Source: DATKPE01 sp035524335 (lineage in GTDB: Bacteria > Bacteroidota > Ignavibacteria > UBA10030 > SZUA-254). Taken from it: 18,815 nt of DNA. Below, piece by piece: positions 1 to 7,201 of the stretch. The stretch is taken from NCBI GenBank assembly GCA_035524335.1, contig DATKPE010000024.1, positions 1-18,815 of the forward strand, given 5' to 3'. The notes under the pieces are model-generated. The model was not told the origin of the DNA. It made no database searches and worked only from the letters and a program-made list of their open reading frames with translations. The position numbers were made by a program, and so were the translations under genes. The stretch's first letter is position 1; each line of letters opens with the position of its first letter.

Positions 1-1
1 C

Positions 2-286
2 ACACAGTCGAACAAAGACGGCGTCACGGCCAGCCTCGTGAACGTCGCGGCCAATGCGTATCAGTTCAAGATTCGTCCGACCACGATGGGCGGAGGCGGC
101 GGCGCGTATACGAACTATACGATTCCGACCAAGATGGCCAAAGACGACAATGGAACCTATACGCTCGGAACCATTGCGACGAACTCAATTCAGATCAAGG
201 GTACCTCCACGGTCAATACGGCGTGGGTGGCGACCTGTACCTCTGATGACACCGGCAGGACCTCGATCTCGTATACCGGCTGGTAA
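2..286 (+). CDS. Pilin-like (type IV pilin/pseudopilin type) protein, C-terminal part
   Basis: The reading frame is open from the first full codon at base 2 to a TAA at 284-286, so the gene starts outside the window and only its last 94 residues are visible. The fragment begins in a helix-like stretch (SLVNVAANAYQFKIRP), then has a glycine patch (TTMGGGGGAYTNYTIP) and a beta-rich tail with alternating short polar strands, ending SYTGW. I recall this arrangement in small secreted proteins of Ignavibacteria/Chlorobi-type genomes that have an N-terminal prepilin helix followed by 'RPTSMGGGG'-type sequence. The prepilin leader itself is not in view, so this is family-level inference. A clear intrinsic terminator follows, so it is the last gene of its transcript. 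It could instead be another short secreted beta protein. Confidence 0.6.
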   Translation, partial: TQSNKDGVTASLVNVAANAYQFKIRPTTMGGGGGAYTNYTIPTKMAKDDNGTYTLGTIATNSIQIKGTSTVNTAWVATCTSDDTGRTSISYTGW

Positions 287-315
287 ACGATTGTGGTATG
301 TGGTATGGTGGATGG

Positions 316-349
316 AACCCCGATCATGTCCCTGGTCGGGGTTTTTTTT
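316..349 (+). terminator. Rho-independent terminator of the pilin-like gene
   Basis: Perfect 8-bp stem, AACCCCGA (316-323) with TCGGGGTT (336-343), a 12-nt loop, and eight consecutive T from 342. It lies 30 bases after the stop codon. Confidence 0.85.
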
Positions 350-373
350 ATGCACACGTGAAGGAGTGAGGAG

Positions 374-532
374 ATGATGCGCTATCTCGGATATTTTTTC
401 ACATTTCAAACGGTCATTTTCTTTGTCACCCTTTCTGTCCTCCTCACGATGTATCTGTTTGCGAAGGTCCGGCGGCATACCCGGACCATCCGTACGACCC
501 TCCGTGAGATGTGGGCAATGCTGTTTTCCTGA
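374..532 (+). CDS. Small membrane protein, 52 residues
   Basis: ATG at 374, stop TGA at 530-532. An AAGGAG site at 361-366 lies 7 bases ahead of the ATG, which is good support for so short a frame. The protein starts MMRYLGYFFTF, has one long hydrophobic segment at about residues 9-30 (rich in F, V, L) and then a basic tail with many R, K and T (KVRRHTRTIRTTLREMW). This predicts a single membrane span with a positively charged cytoplasmic end. I do not recognise a family. It sits between the terminator of the pilin-like gene and the promoter of the propeller gene, and I see no partner. Main doubt: short frames with a hydrophobic stretch can arise by chance, but the ribosome site and base usage favour a real gene. 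Confidence 0.55.
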   Translation: MMRYLGYFFTFQTVIFFVTLSVLLTMYLFAKVRRHTRTIRTTLREMWAMLFS

Positions 533-553
533 AGGAAGCGGTATCCTCTCCGG

Positions 554-582
554 TTGATTCTTCAGACCTAATTTTGTACACT
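554..582 (+). promoter_or_regulatory. Candidate promoter for the propeller protein gene
   Basis: -35 TTGATT (554-559), 17-base spacer, -10 TACACT (577-582). Predicted start near 589, giving a leader of about 43 bases to the GTG at 632. The same form recurs at 5356 and, with variation, at 12700 and 18613. Confidence 0.55.
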
Positions 583-631
583 GCCGGCACACCGATATCC
601 TCCATTATCTGTCGAAAGAGGTTGAATCGGC

Positions 632-1615
632 GTGGCGCGGCACACTATGAACCGATACCCTCGCACCTTTCTTCTTCCTGCGATCCTTCTCCTGATTTTT
701 CCCGGGCTGACGGGCGCCCAGTGGCGGCTGACGCAGCGGACGGCCGGGGTGCCGATTGTCTCGCTCGCCTCTGTCGACGGTCGGCTGGTCGCTTCGTCCG
801 GCGATTCCCTGTATATCGTTTCTGACAAGGGGATCCTGGAGGCATCCTCCGCACCGGTTCATGCCGGCGATGCCGTACGGATACTGTCGACCGACGGGGA
901 TCGGCTCCTTCTGGTCTCGGAATCCACCTTCTGTATCAGCCCCGTGCGCCGGCTTCAATGGGAGTGTCACCGCATCACCGGAGGGATTCACTTTACCTGC
1001 GCCGGCATATCGGATTCTACCATAATTCTCGGGACCGATTCGGGCTATTTTTTTTTCAGCACGACGAGATCCTCCAGACCGGCGGTCAGAATATTTACCG
1101 CTGGGGGAGAGGTGCACGCAATTACACAGCGGCGGGGGAGGTGGTTCGCGGGGACGCTTGGTTGCGGTGTATACCGGAGCGACAACCCCGAATCCGGCTG
1201 GATCAGCATCAACAGCGGTCTTACGAGCAGATTCATCTACTCGCTTGCGAGTGAGGGTGGAATACTGCTTGCGGGATCGGTGAACGGTTCCGTCTTTCTC
1301 CGTCATGCCGCCGGGGAACGGTGGCGCAGGAGGGACAACGGCCTGCCATACACCGCCATCCGGTCTCTTCTGGTCTGCGGACGATCGGTATTCGCCGGAA
1401 CCTGGGGGAAAGGAGTGTTTCTGGAAAAGTGGGGGGATTTTCAATGGCGGGAGGTCAGCGAAGGACTCACCGGCGATGCCGCAAACACGGTAAATGCCCT
1501 TGCCCGGACGGGGAGCCGTCTGTTTGCGGCGACGGGGAACGGCCTCTGGTGGCGTCCGGCCGGTGAGATCATTTCTCCCATTGAGGAAGCGGACGATCGC
1601 ATCCCGGCCGAGTAA
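632..1615 (+). CDS. Secreted YCF48/BNR-like propeller protein lacking a T9SS sorting domain
   Basis: The GTG start at 632 has AGAGG at 617-621, 10 bases ahead; an ATG at 647 is the alternative and gives a cleaner signal peptide (MNRYPRTFLLPAILLLIFPGLTGA|Q). After the signal come six full repeats of about 40 residues plus a final partial one, with the pattern x(L/F)AGTxGxGVxxSxxxGxxWxxxxxGLTxxxVxxLaxxG. It is clearest at residues 170-310 (RWFAGTLGCGVYRSD, SVFAGTWGKGVFLE). Seven units predict a single seven-bladed beta-propeller in the periplasm or outside the cell. The end (GLWWRPAGEII...RIPAE) aligns without gaps to the 16165-18279 protein just before its sorting domain, and the frame stops there. 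The early repeats are more diverged. It has no enzyme motif; binding or assembly roles are only guesses. Confidence 0.85.
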   Translation: MARHTMNRYPRTFLLPAILLLIFPGLTGAQWRLTQRTAGVPIVSLASVDGRLVASSGDSLYIVSDKGILEASSAPVHAGDAVRILSTDGDRLLLVSESTFCISPVRRLQWECHRITGGIHFTCAGISDSTIILGTDSGYFFFSTTRSSRPAVRIFTAGGEVHAITQRRGRWFAGTLGCGVYRSDNPESGWISINSGLTSRFIYSLASEGGILLAGSVNGSVFLRHAAGERWRRRDNGLPYTAIRSLLVCGRSVFAGTWGKGVFLEKWGDFQWREVSEGLTGDAANTVNALARTGSRLFAATGNGLWWRPAGEIISPIEEADDRIPAE

Positions 1616-1651
1616 CATCGCGAAATATGTGGCGGCAAGGGGTTGAAAATA

Positions 1652-1680
1652 TTGCCTCTGGATATGAATAAAGCTATATT
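1652..1680 (+). promoter_or_regulatory. Candidate promoter for the hybrid histidine kinase
   Basis: -35 TTGCCT (1652-1657), 17-base spacer, -10 TATATT (1675-1680, identical to the -10 at 5379). Predicted start near 1687, 46 bases before the GTG at 1733. No intrinsic terminator is visible between 1615 and here. Confidence 0.45.
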
Positions 1681-1732
1681 GGACGATCCGGAGAGGCGCC
1701 TCTGATTCAGACAGGGGCCGGGCCGGGAAGCC

Positions 1733-4700
1733 GTGAGTAGACGAATGATGAAACGAGCCGAGGCAATCTCTGTTCCCCCCGAGGAAATGAAGCATCGCCG
1801 GGAGGCGATCGCACGAATACTTATTCTCCCGTATCTTGCAGGGATACTCTATCCCTTCGCCGAGCATCTCCGCTTTGAATTCTATCCGTTTTCCCTCGAA
1901 TGTGGAGCATTGACTTTACTCCTCCTCCTTGCGAGGAGGCTGAACGGCAGGGGAGCGTTGGTCTCCTCCGGTATTCTCCTGGCGGGAACGTCGTTTGCCT
2001 TCGCCGTCGCACTCACACTCTTCGAGCGCGGCGGCATCCAGGATGCGTCCCTTCTTGTCTTCCCGCCGGTTCTGCTGGTGGCGTCCCTTCTCCTGACCCG
2101 GAGGCAGTATGCCGGCTTTTCCGTAGCGGCGATTCTGTACCTCGTGTTTTTCGTCGTATTCGATATGAATGCCGGCGGCGGTCTTCTGCTATCGCTCGGT
2201 CTCGTGCCGTATGCGATCGATGTAACTCTTCTGATGATCGGGAGCGCCATCGTCATCGATTATCTCGTCCGCCGGTTCGACAGATCGATTGCAGACCTGG
2301 TCGATAAGAACCGTGCGCTGGACGACAGCCGGAGGGCGCTGGAGACACGGGATCTCCATGCGCAGGCGCTGTTGAGACTTTCCAACAGCCTGAACCATGC
2401 GGAATCGTACGAGGAGGTGCTGAGTATCGCACTGGAGGAAATCAGGAAGATACTCGGGTTTGCCAACCTCGCCGCCGCTCGCCTGACGGAAGACCGGAGC
2501 GGATTCCGGCTTCTGAGCGCAAGAGGCCGGCTCGCGGATTCTCTGCGGCGGCAGTCGGTTCCCGATCCCTTCCTGCGCGCAGGCAACGCTCTTCTCGAAC
2601 AGATCGTGATGTCGAAGAATGTCGTCGTCGTGGAGGATGCCGCAACCGACGCGAGAATGAAATCTGCGGCCGATCAGGCCTTTCGGTACCGGACCATCGT
2701 CGTGATTCCGATGCTCCTGCTCGATAAAACCCTCGGGGCGCTCGCGACGGGGACGTTCGGTGATGAAGGCATCCGGGTGCCGGACGAGGTGGAACGGAAA
2801 TTCCTGATGTCCATCGGCGGAAGCGTCGCCATCGCCATCAACCGGATCGATCTTCTGGCGGAACGGTACCGCGCCGAGGCGGAGATCCGGAAGACAAACC
2901 GGACGCTGGAGCGCCAGCTCCGGTTCGCAGGCGCCACGATCCGGCTGGCGGAGGCGATCAACGCGTACGATATCGCCGACGATCTTCTGACGGCGATGTC
3001 CCGCATCATCGGCGAAACGCTCCGGGTCGACAGGTCCCTCATCTACGACATATCGTTCAGCCGCCAGGAGGCGACCGGGCTCTGCGAATGGATCCCGGCG
3101 ACGAAACCTGAAATCGAACCGACCCGCGATACCTATCCTCTCAGCTATTTTCTTGGCGCGGCGGAGTACATCCGGACGGAAAAAACCTGGATCCAGAGCC
3201 ACGCCGATGCGTATCATCCGGCGTTCCGGGAAGACGGCGCGGGGGACCGGCTCCACAAGGATATGCACATCAAGAGCCTCCTCTGGTATCCCTTCCGGTT
3301 CCGGGAGGATGGGTTCTATGCAATCATCCTCAACCAGGTCTCCTCTTCACGCGAATGGCAGAAGGAGGATATCGATTTTCTCGCGGCGGTCAGCGGGCAG
3401 ATTCATCTCGCGCTCGACAAGATCGCACTCGTCGACGAGCACCGGAGAAGCGAAGAGCGATTCCACATGATGTTCGTCAATCACGACGCCGTCATGCTCC
3501 TGCTCGATCCGATGACGGGCACCATCAGCGATGCGAACGATGCGGCCGCAAACTTCTACGGCTATTCCGTCGAACAGCTCAGGGCCATGAACATCGCGGA
3601 CCTCAACAGCCTCCCGCCCGAGGATGTTTCGGCCGAGCGGATTGAGGCGCTCCACGAACGTCTGAACTACTTCATCTTCCCCCACCGGCTCGCGAACGGC
3701 GGGATCCGCACCGTGGAGGTGCACTCGTCTCCCATCAATATTGCGGGAAAGGTGATCCTCTTCTCCATCATCCACGATATCACCGAGCGGACCGTCGCCG
3801 AAGAGGCGCTCCGGAAACTCTCCCAGGCCATCGAACAGAGCCCCGTGTCGGTGGTCATCACCGATACCGGAGAAAAGATCGAATATGTCAATCCGAAATT
3901 TACGGAGGTGACGGGGTATACCTTTGCGGAAGCGGTCGGAAAAACGCCGAACATCCTCAAATCGGGACTCACTCCCCCCGAAACCTACCGGGATCTCTGG
4001 AAAGCCCTGTCGGAGGGGCGCCCCTGGAAGGGGGAATTCCGCAACCGGAAAAAAACCGGCGAGCTGTTCTGGGAGTACGCATATCTGTCGCCGATCAAGG
4101 ATGCGCAGGGCCGCGTGACGCACTATCTCGGCATCAAGGAGGACACGACCCACCGGAAACAGCTCGAGGAGGAACTGCTTCAGTCGCAGAAACTGCAGAG
4201 CATCGGCACCCTCGCCGGCGGCATCGCGCACGATTTTAACAACCTGCTCGGCATCATCATGGGCAATACCTGGCTCATGCAGAATGCAAAGGGGGACGGG
4301 ACCGAATTCACCGACCGCCTCGACACGATCCAGCGCGCGGTCGACCGGGGCGCCGCACTCGTCCGCCAGCTCCTCACCTTTGCCCGGAAAACGGAATCCA
4401 AACTGGAATCGGTGCAGGTGACCGATACTATCCGGGAAATCGCGAAACTCCTCCGGGAGACCTTCCCGAAAACGATCACCATCGAGACCGATCTTCCCGC
4501 CGATATCCCCGCGATTGACGCCGACCCGACCCAGATCCATCAGATATTTCTGAATCTCTGTCTGAACGCCCGTGATGCGATGCCCTCGGGCGGTACGCTC
4601 CGGATCAGCGTCGCCATGATCAACGGCAGGGACATCACCGAAATATTTTCCGCGGTCGCGGCCGACAGCTATATCGTCCTCCGGATCGCCGATACCGGCA

Positions 4701-5314
4701 CCGGCATGGACGTACGACAGAAACAGAGGATCTTCGAGCCGTTTTATACAACGAAGGAGCCGGGAAAAGGGACCGGCCTCGGCCTCGCCGTCGTCCACAG
4801 CATCGTCACCCACCATAAGGGATTTCTGGAGGTGGAAACGGAGCTCGGGAAGGGGACGGAATTCATCATTTACCTCCCCGTCCGTTCGTCCACCGAGACC
4901 TCTCCCGACGGGACCGTCCAGAAAAAGGCCGAGATCCCGGGCGGACATGAGACGGTTCTCCTGATCGAGGACGAGGAATCGATGCAGAGGATTGTGGTCG
5001 ACATGCTGGAAGGGAAGGGATACACCGTGCTTGTCGCCGGCGACGGCGAGGACGGCATCGATCTCTTTAATGCCCGGCAAAAGGAAATCGACGCCGTGAT
5101 CTCCGATATCGGGATGCCGCGGATGCCGGGTGACCTGGTTTTTGAGCGGATCCGGGCGATCAAGCCCGATGTCCCGATCGTTCTGGTCAGCGGATATTAT
5201 GATCCCGCCGTCCGGGAGAAGCTCCAGGCCGCAGGGGCGAAATATTTCATCCAGAAGCCGTATTCATCCTCCGTTCTTCTCGGCAACCTCCGGAACGCCC
5301 TGGACCGGAAATGA
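1733..5314 (+). CDS. Membrane hybrid sensor histidine kinase (6TM-GAF-GAF-PAS-PAS-HisKA-HATPase-REC)
   Basis: A 1193-residue sensor kinase that would phosphorylate itself and pass the phosphate to its own receiver domain. Domains in order: six hydrophobic spans (about 28-178), GAF (210-380), GAF (400-567), PAS (575-690), PAS (695-805; GYTFAEAVGKTPNILKSG is typical), HisKA with H833 in GGIAHDFNNLL, HATPase_c with N box (LNLCLNARDAMP), G1 (IADTGTGM), F box and G2 (GKGTGLGLAVV), and a receiver with acidic E1079/D1080, phospho-acceptor D1125 (VISDIGMPRMPG) and K1175 (QKPYS). All catalytic residues are present. The HDFNN form groups it with the HisKA_4-like/NtrB-like hybrid kinases. The start is uncertain: GTG 1733 has only a weak GGGA ahead, with ATG at 1745 and 1787 also in frame. 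No separate response regulator lies next to it, so its output is unknown. Confidence 0.95.
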   Translation: MSRRMMKRAEAISVPPEEMKHRREAIARILILPYLAGILYPFAEHLRFEFYPFSLECGALTLLLLLARRLNGRGALVSSGILLAGTSFAFAVALTLFERGGIQDASLLVFPPVLLVASLLLTRRQYAGFSVAAILYLVFFVVFDMNAGGGLLLSLGLVPYAIDVTLLMIGSAIVIDYLVRRFDRSIADLVDKNRALDDSRRALETRDLHAQALLRLSNSLNHAESYEEVLSIALEEIRKILGFANLAAARLTEDRSGFRLLSARGRLADSLRRQSVPDPFLRAGNALLEQIVMSKNVVVVEDAATDARMKSAADQAFRYRTIVVIPMLLLDKTLGALATGTFGDEGIRVPDEVERKFLMSIGGSVAIAINRIDLLAERYRAEAEIRKTNRTLERQLRFAGATIRLAEAINAYDIADDLLTAMSRIIGETLRVDRSLIYDISFSRQEATGLCEWIPATKPEIEPTRDTYPLSYFLGAAEYIRTEKTWIQSHADAYHPAFREDGAGDRLHKDMHIKSLLWYPFRFREDGFYAIILNQVSSSREWQKEDIDFLAAVSGQIHLALDKIALVDEHRRSEERFHMMFVNHDAVMLLLDPMTGTISDANDAAANFYGYSVEQLRAMNIADLNSLPPEDVSAERIEALHERLNYFIFPHRLANGGIRTVEVHSSPINIAGKVILFSIIHDITERTVAEEALRKLSQAIEQSPVSVVITDTGEKIEYVNPKFTEVTGYTFAEAVGKTPNILKSGLTPPETYRDLWKALSEGRPWKGEFRNRKKTGELFWEYAYLSPIKDAQGRVTHYLGIKEDTTHRKQLEEELLQSQKLQSIGTLAGGIAHDFNNLLGIIMGNTWLMQNAKGDGTEFTDRLDTIQRAVDRGAALVRQLLTFARKTESKLESVQVTDTIREIAKLLRETFPKTITIETDLPADIPAIDADPTQIHQIFLNLCLNARDAMPSGGTLRISVAMINGRDITEIFSAVAADSYIVLRIADTGTGMDVRQKQRIFEPFYTTKEPGKGTGLGLAVVHSIVTHHKGFLEVETELGKGTEFIIYLPVRSSTETSPDGTVQKKAEIPGGHETVLLIEDEESMQRIVVDMLEGKGYTVLVAGDGEDGIDLFNARQKEIDAVISDIGMPRMPGDLVFERIRAIKPDVPIVLVSGYYDPAVREKLQAAGAKYFIQKPYSSSVLLGNLRNALDRK

Positions 5315-5355
5315 ATATTGTGGGGGGAGGGAGGCTATTTTTAATGAAGTAATCG

Positions 5356-5384
5356 TTGATTATTATCATTCCAAGGTCTATATT
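5356..5384 (+). promoter_or_regulatory. Promoter of the DUF6588-like/exported protein unit
   Basis: -35 TTGATT (5356-5361), 17-base spacer, -10 TATATT (5379-5384). It lies in the 162-base gap after the kinase stop; predicted start near 5391, leader about 86 bases to ATG 5477. Confidence 0.6.
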
Positions 5385-5476
5385 TTTTTACCGGAAGGAA
5401 TATGCCCCGGGCTGCCGTCAGATGCGCGGCACCCGATATCCGCTCCTCACCTGTTCTTATTTCAAAGGAGGTGTGC

Positions 5477-6382
5477 ATGCAATGCGACCATCAGATTCTC
5501 TTTGTCCGGATATTCATAACCGCACTCGCTCTGGCAATCTGTGCGGCCGGATCCCTCGCCCAGACCGATGTTGAAAATGCGATCAACCAGCTCGATGCCG
5601 TCAACGTCCGGGGATACATTCAGCCGCTTGCGGATCTCTACGGAGCGGACATCAGCGCCGGTTCGTTCCGGTCAGCCTACATCCCCCGCGACGGCATTTC
5701 GGTGCACCTCGATCTTCTCGGCATGGGCTCCCAGGTGACGGACGGGGAGAAAACCTACACCGTTCAGCTCCCCCCGGGATACACGCAGAAGACCGCCGTC
5801 CAGCCGACGATCTTCGGTCCGGCGGCCACGGTTGTGAAAGATCCGAGCGGATTCCAGTACAAGGGATCCGACGGCATGATCGATGCGAGCTACTTCCCGC
5901 ACGGCGTTGCCCAGCTGACGATCGGATCGTTCGACGGAACCGAGGCGTTTGGGCGTCTCTTCATCACCCCGGCGCTCGGAACGAATAAACTTCCGAAGAC
6001 GACCCTCTACGGCGGGGGCGTGCGCCACAGCATCAGCCAGTACCTCGGCGATCCGCCGCTCGATATTGCCGCCGGTTTTTCGTATAACCGCATGACCATC
6101 GGCGATCTGATTACCATTAATGCCGTGACCATCGGCGCACAGGCGAGCAAGAACTGGAGTATCCTCGGGGTCTACGGCGGTCTTGCATGGGAAAAGAATT
6201 CCCTGACGCTCAACTATACCCCCACCGCAAGCGGCGTCGCCACGAGCATCGATATCGATGGTGCGAATACCTTCTGTGCCACGGGCGGCGTGACTCTCTC
6301 GCTCGGGTTTTTGCGCCTCTTCGCCGACGCCAATCTCGGCTCGGTCACCACGTTTTCAGGCGGCATCGGGTTCGGCAACTGA
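5477..6382 (+). CDS. DUF6588-like secreted/outer-membrane protein
   Basis: ATG 5477 was chosen because AGGAGGT (5466-5472) ends 4 bases ahead and because a signal peptide follows at once (hydrophobic span about residues 7-23, cleavage near SLA|QTD). An in-frame ATG at 5402 would put 25 unlikely residues before it. The mature protein is about 275 residues. Its first half has the pattern I associate with DUF6588 (YIQPLADLYGADISAG-SFRSAYIP, then DGEKTYTVQLP, QPTIFGPAATV). Its second half is alternating hydrophobic/polar strands with aromatic ends (GFSYNRMTIGD, GVYGGLAWEKNSLTLNY, TFSGGIGFGN), which fits an outer-membrane beta barrel. The function of the family is not known. It shares a promoter with the next gene, 50 bases downstream. 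Family assignment is from memory of the pattern, so moderate. Confidence 0.75.
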   Translation: MQCDHQILFVRIFITALALAICAAGSLAQTDVENAINQLDAVNVRGYIQPLADLYGADISAGSFRSAYIPRDGISVHLDLLGMGSQVTDGEKTYTVQLPPGYTQKTAVQPTIFGPAATVVKDPSGFQYKGSDGMIDASYFPHGVAQLTIGSFDGTEAFGRLFITPALGTNKLPKTTLYGGGVRHSISQYLGDPPLDIAAGFSYNRMTIGDLITINAVTIGAQASKNWSILGVYGGLAWEKNSLTLNYTPTASGVATSIDIDGANTFCATGGVTLSLGFLRLFADANLGSVTTFSGGIGFGN

Positions 6383-6432
6383 TCTCACGACCCCGCATTC
6401 ACACGATATCCAAACATGAAAGGACTGGCAGT

Positions 6433-6993
6433 ATGAAAAAATTACTCATGATCGTGCTGATGGCCGGATCGCTCCTCGTCGGTTCCGCCTGCAGACTTGT
6501 CGATCCGTTTCTCATCGCGCTCAATCTCCCGCTGAGCGTTTCGGCGACCGTCAGCGGAGGCAATTTCTGGAATGAATCCAAAACCTATTCGATCGTCGAT
6601 CAGATCACTTCGGTCAGCCCGACATATGCCACAAAGGTGAAGGCCACGAGAATCTCGGATATCCTTCTGTCCATGCCAAATCCTCCCGCAACCGGAACGG
6701 TGAGCGGATCGATCACCTATCAGCTGAACGGCGGAACAGCCGACACGCTTGCGACCTTCACCAATGTCCCGTTCGACAGTCTCCGGTCACCCGGCATCTC
6801 CCTTGCGCAAAGCTCACTGGTTCACCGGAATGTTGCGGGATTGTCAAATCTGCTTACGGCGATGCAGAATGCCACCGGATTGCCTCTGACGGCCACCATC
6901 ACCGTCCAGACAGCGGGGACCACATCCGTGGCGGTGCCGGCAGGGACGCAGATCGTCGCCACCATTGATTATCAGGTCGATGTTTCCATCTGA
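6433..6993 (+). CDS. Exported hypothetical protein, possible lipoprotein
   Basis: ATG 6433 has AAAGGA (6419-6424) 8 bases ahead. The 186-residue product begins MKKLLMIVLMAGSLLVGSAC. This is a lipoprotein-like signal, but the residue at -3 to Cys20 is G rather than L/V/I, so lipidation is uncertain. The rest is a threonine/serine-rich beta-type sequence with repeated TV(S/T)GS/TYQL elements, consistent with one or two immunoglobulin-like or barrel-associated domains; I recognise no family and no active-site motif. It follows the DUF6588-like gene by 50 bases and is closed by a terminator, so the two are probably made together and may act together at the outer membrane. That link is inference from the operon only. 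Confidence 0.75.
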   Translation: MKKLLMIVLMAGSLLVGSACRLVDPFLIALNLPLSVSATVSGGNFWNESKTYSIVDQITSVSPTYATKVKATRISDILLSMPNPPATGTVSGSITYQLNGGTADTLATFTNVPFDSLRSPGISLAQSSLVHRNVAGLSNLLTAMQNATGLPLTATITVQTAGTTSVAVPAGTQIVATIDYQVDVSI

Positions 6994-7015
6994 CAACAGG
7001 TGTGCCATGCCTCAC

Positions 7016-7045
7016 ATCCCCGCCCCGAAAGGCGGGGATTTTTTT
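7016..7045 (+). terminator. Rho-independent terminator of the 5477/6433 operon
   Basis: Perfect 9-bp stem, ATCCCCGCC (7016-7024) with GGCGGGGAT (7031-7039), 6-nt loop CCGAAA, then a run of T to 7045. Confidence 0.92.
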
Positions 7046-7110
7046 ATACCCGGGTATTCCGTCATTGTACCGGACGCCAGCCGGTAGTCCGGCACAGTCA
7101 CCCGGAGAGC

Positions 7111-7140
7111 TTGATTATCCGCCGGAAAATTTGTAATTAT
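7111..7140 (+). promoter_or_regulatory. Candidate promoter of the DUF748 gene
   Basis: -35 TTGATT (7111-7116). With a 17-base spacer the -10 is TAATTA (7134-7139); with 18 it is AATTAT (7135-7140), preceded by TG at 7132-7133 as in extended -10 promoters. Predicted start near 7147, leader about 55 bases. The -10 overlaps the palindrome at 7137-7155. Confidence 0.5.
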
Positions 7141-7155
7141 CTGACTGTCAGATAA
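7137..7155. promoter_or_regulatory. Perfect palindrome, candidate operator
   Basis: TTATCTGAC (7137-7145), one central T (7146), GTCAGATAA (7147-7155): a perfect 9+1+9 inverted repeat. It covers the end of the -10 and the predicted transcription start, the usual place for a dimeric repressor. No regulator gene is adjacent. Confidence 0.55.
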
Positions 7156-7201
7156 CTCCGTCAATCACTTTCCCCGACAGACGAACCGTACCGCAGGCAT
7201 C

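Noticed and set aside
605..1867. 420-codon open frame on the minus strand over the propeller gene and the start of the kinase
   Set aside because: It opposes a signal peptide, repeats and a promoter on the + strand; low-complexity P/R/G content.
2189..3268. 359-codon open frame on the minus strand in the kinase
   Set aside because: Same reason: it overlaps GAF domains on the + strand and has no family pattern.
3347..5080. 577-codon open frame on the minus strand inside the kinase gene
   Set aside because: The kinase on the + strand has complete, ordered domains and catalytic motifs; the minus frame is rich in D, R, G and P with no family pattern. It is a shadow of G+C-rich third positions.
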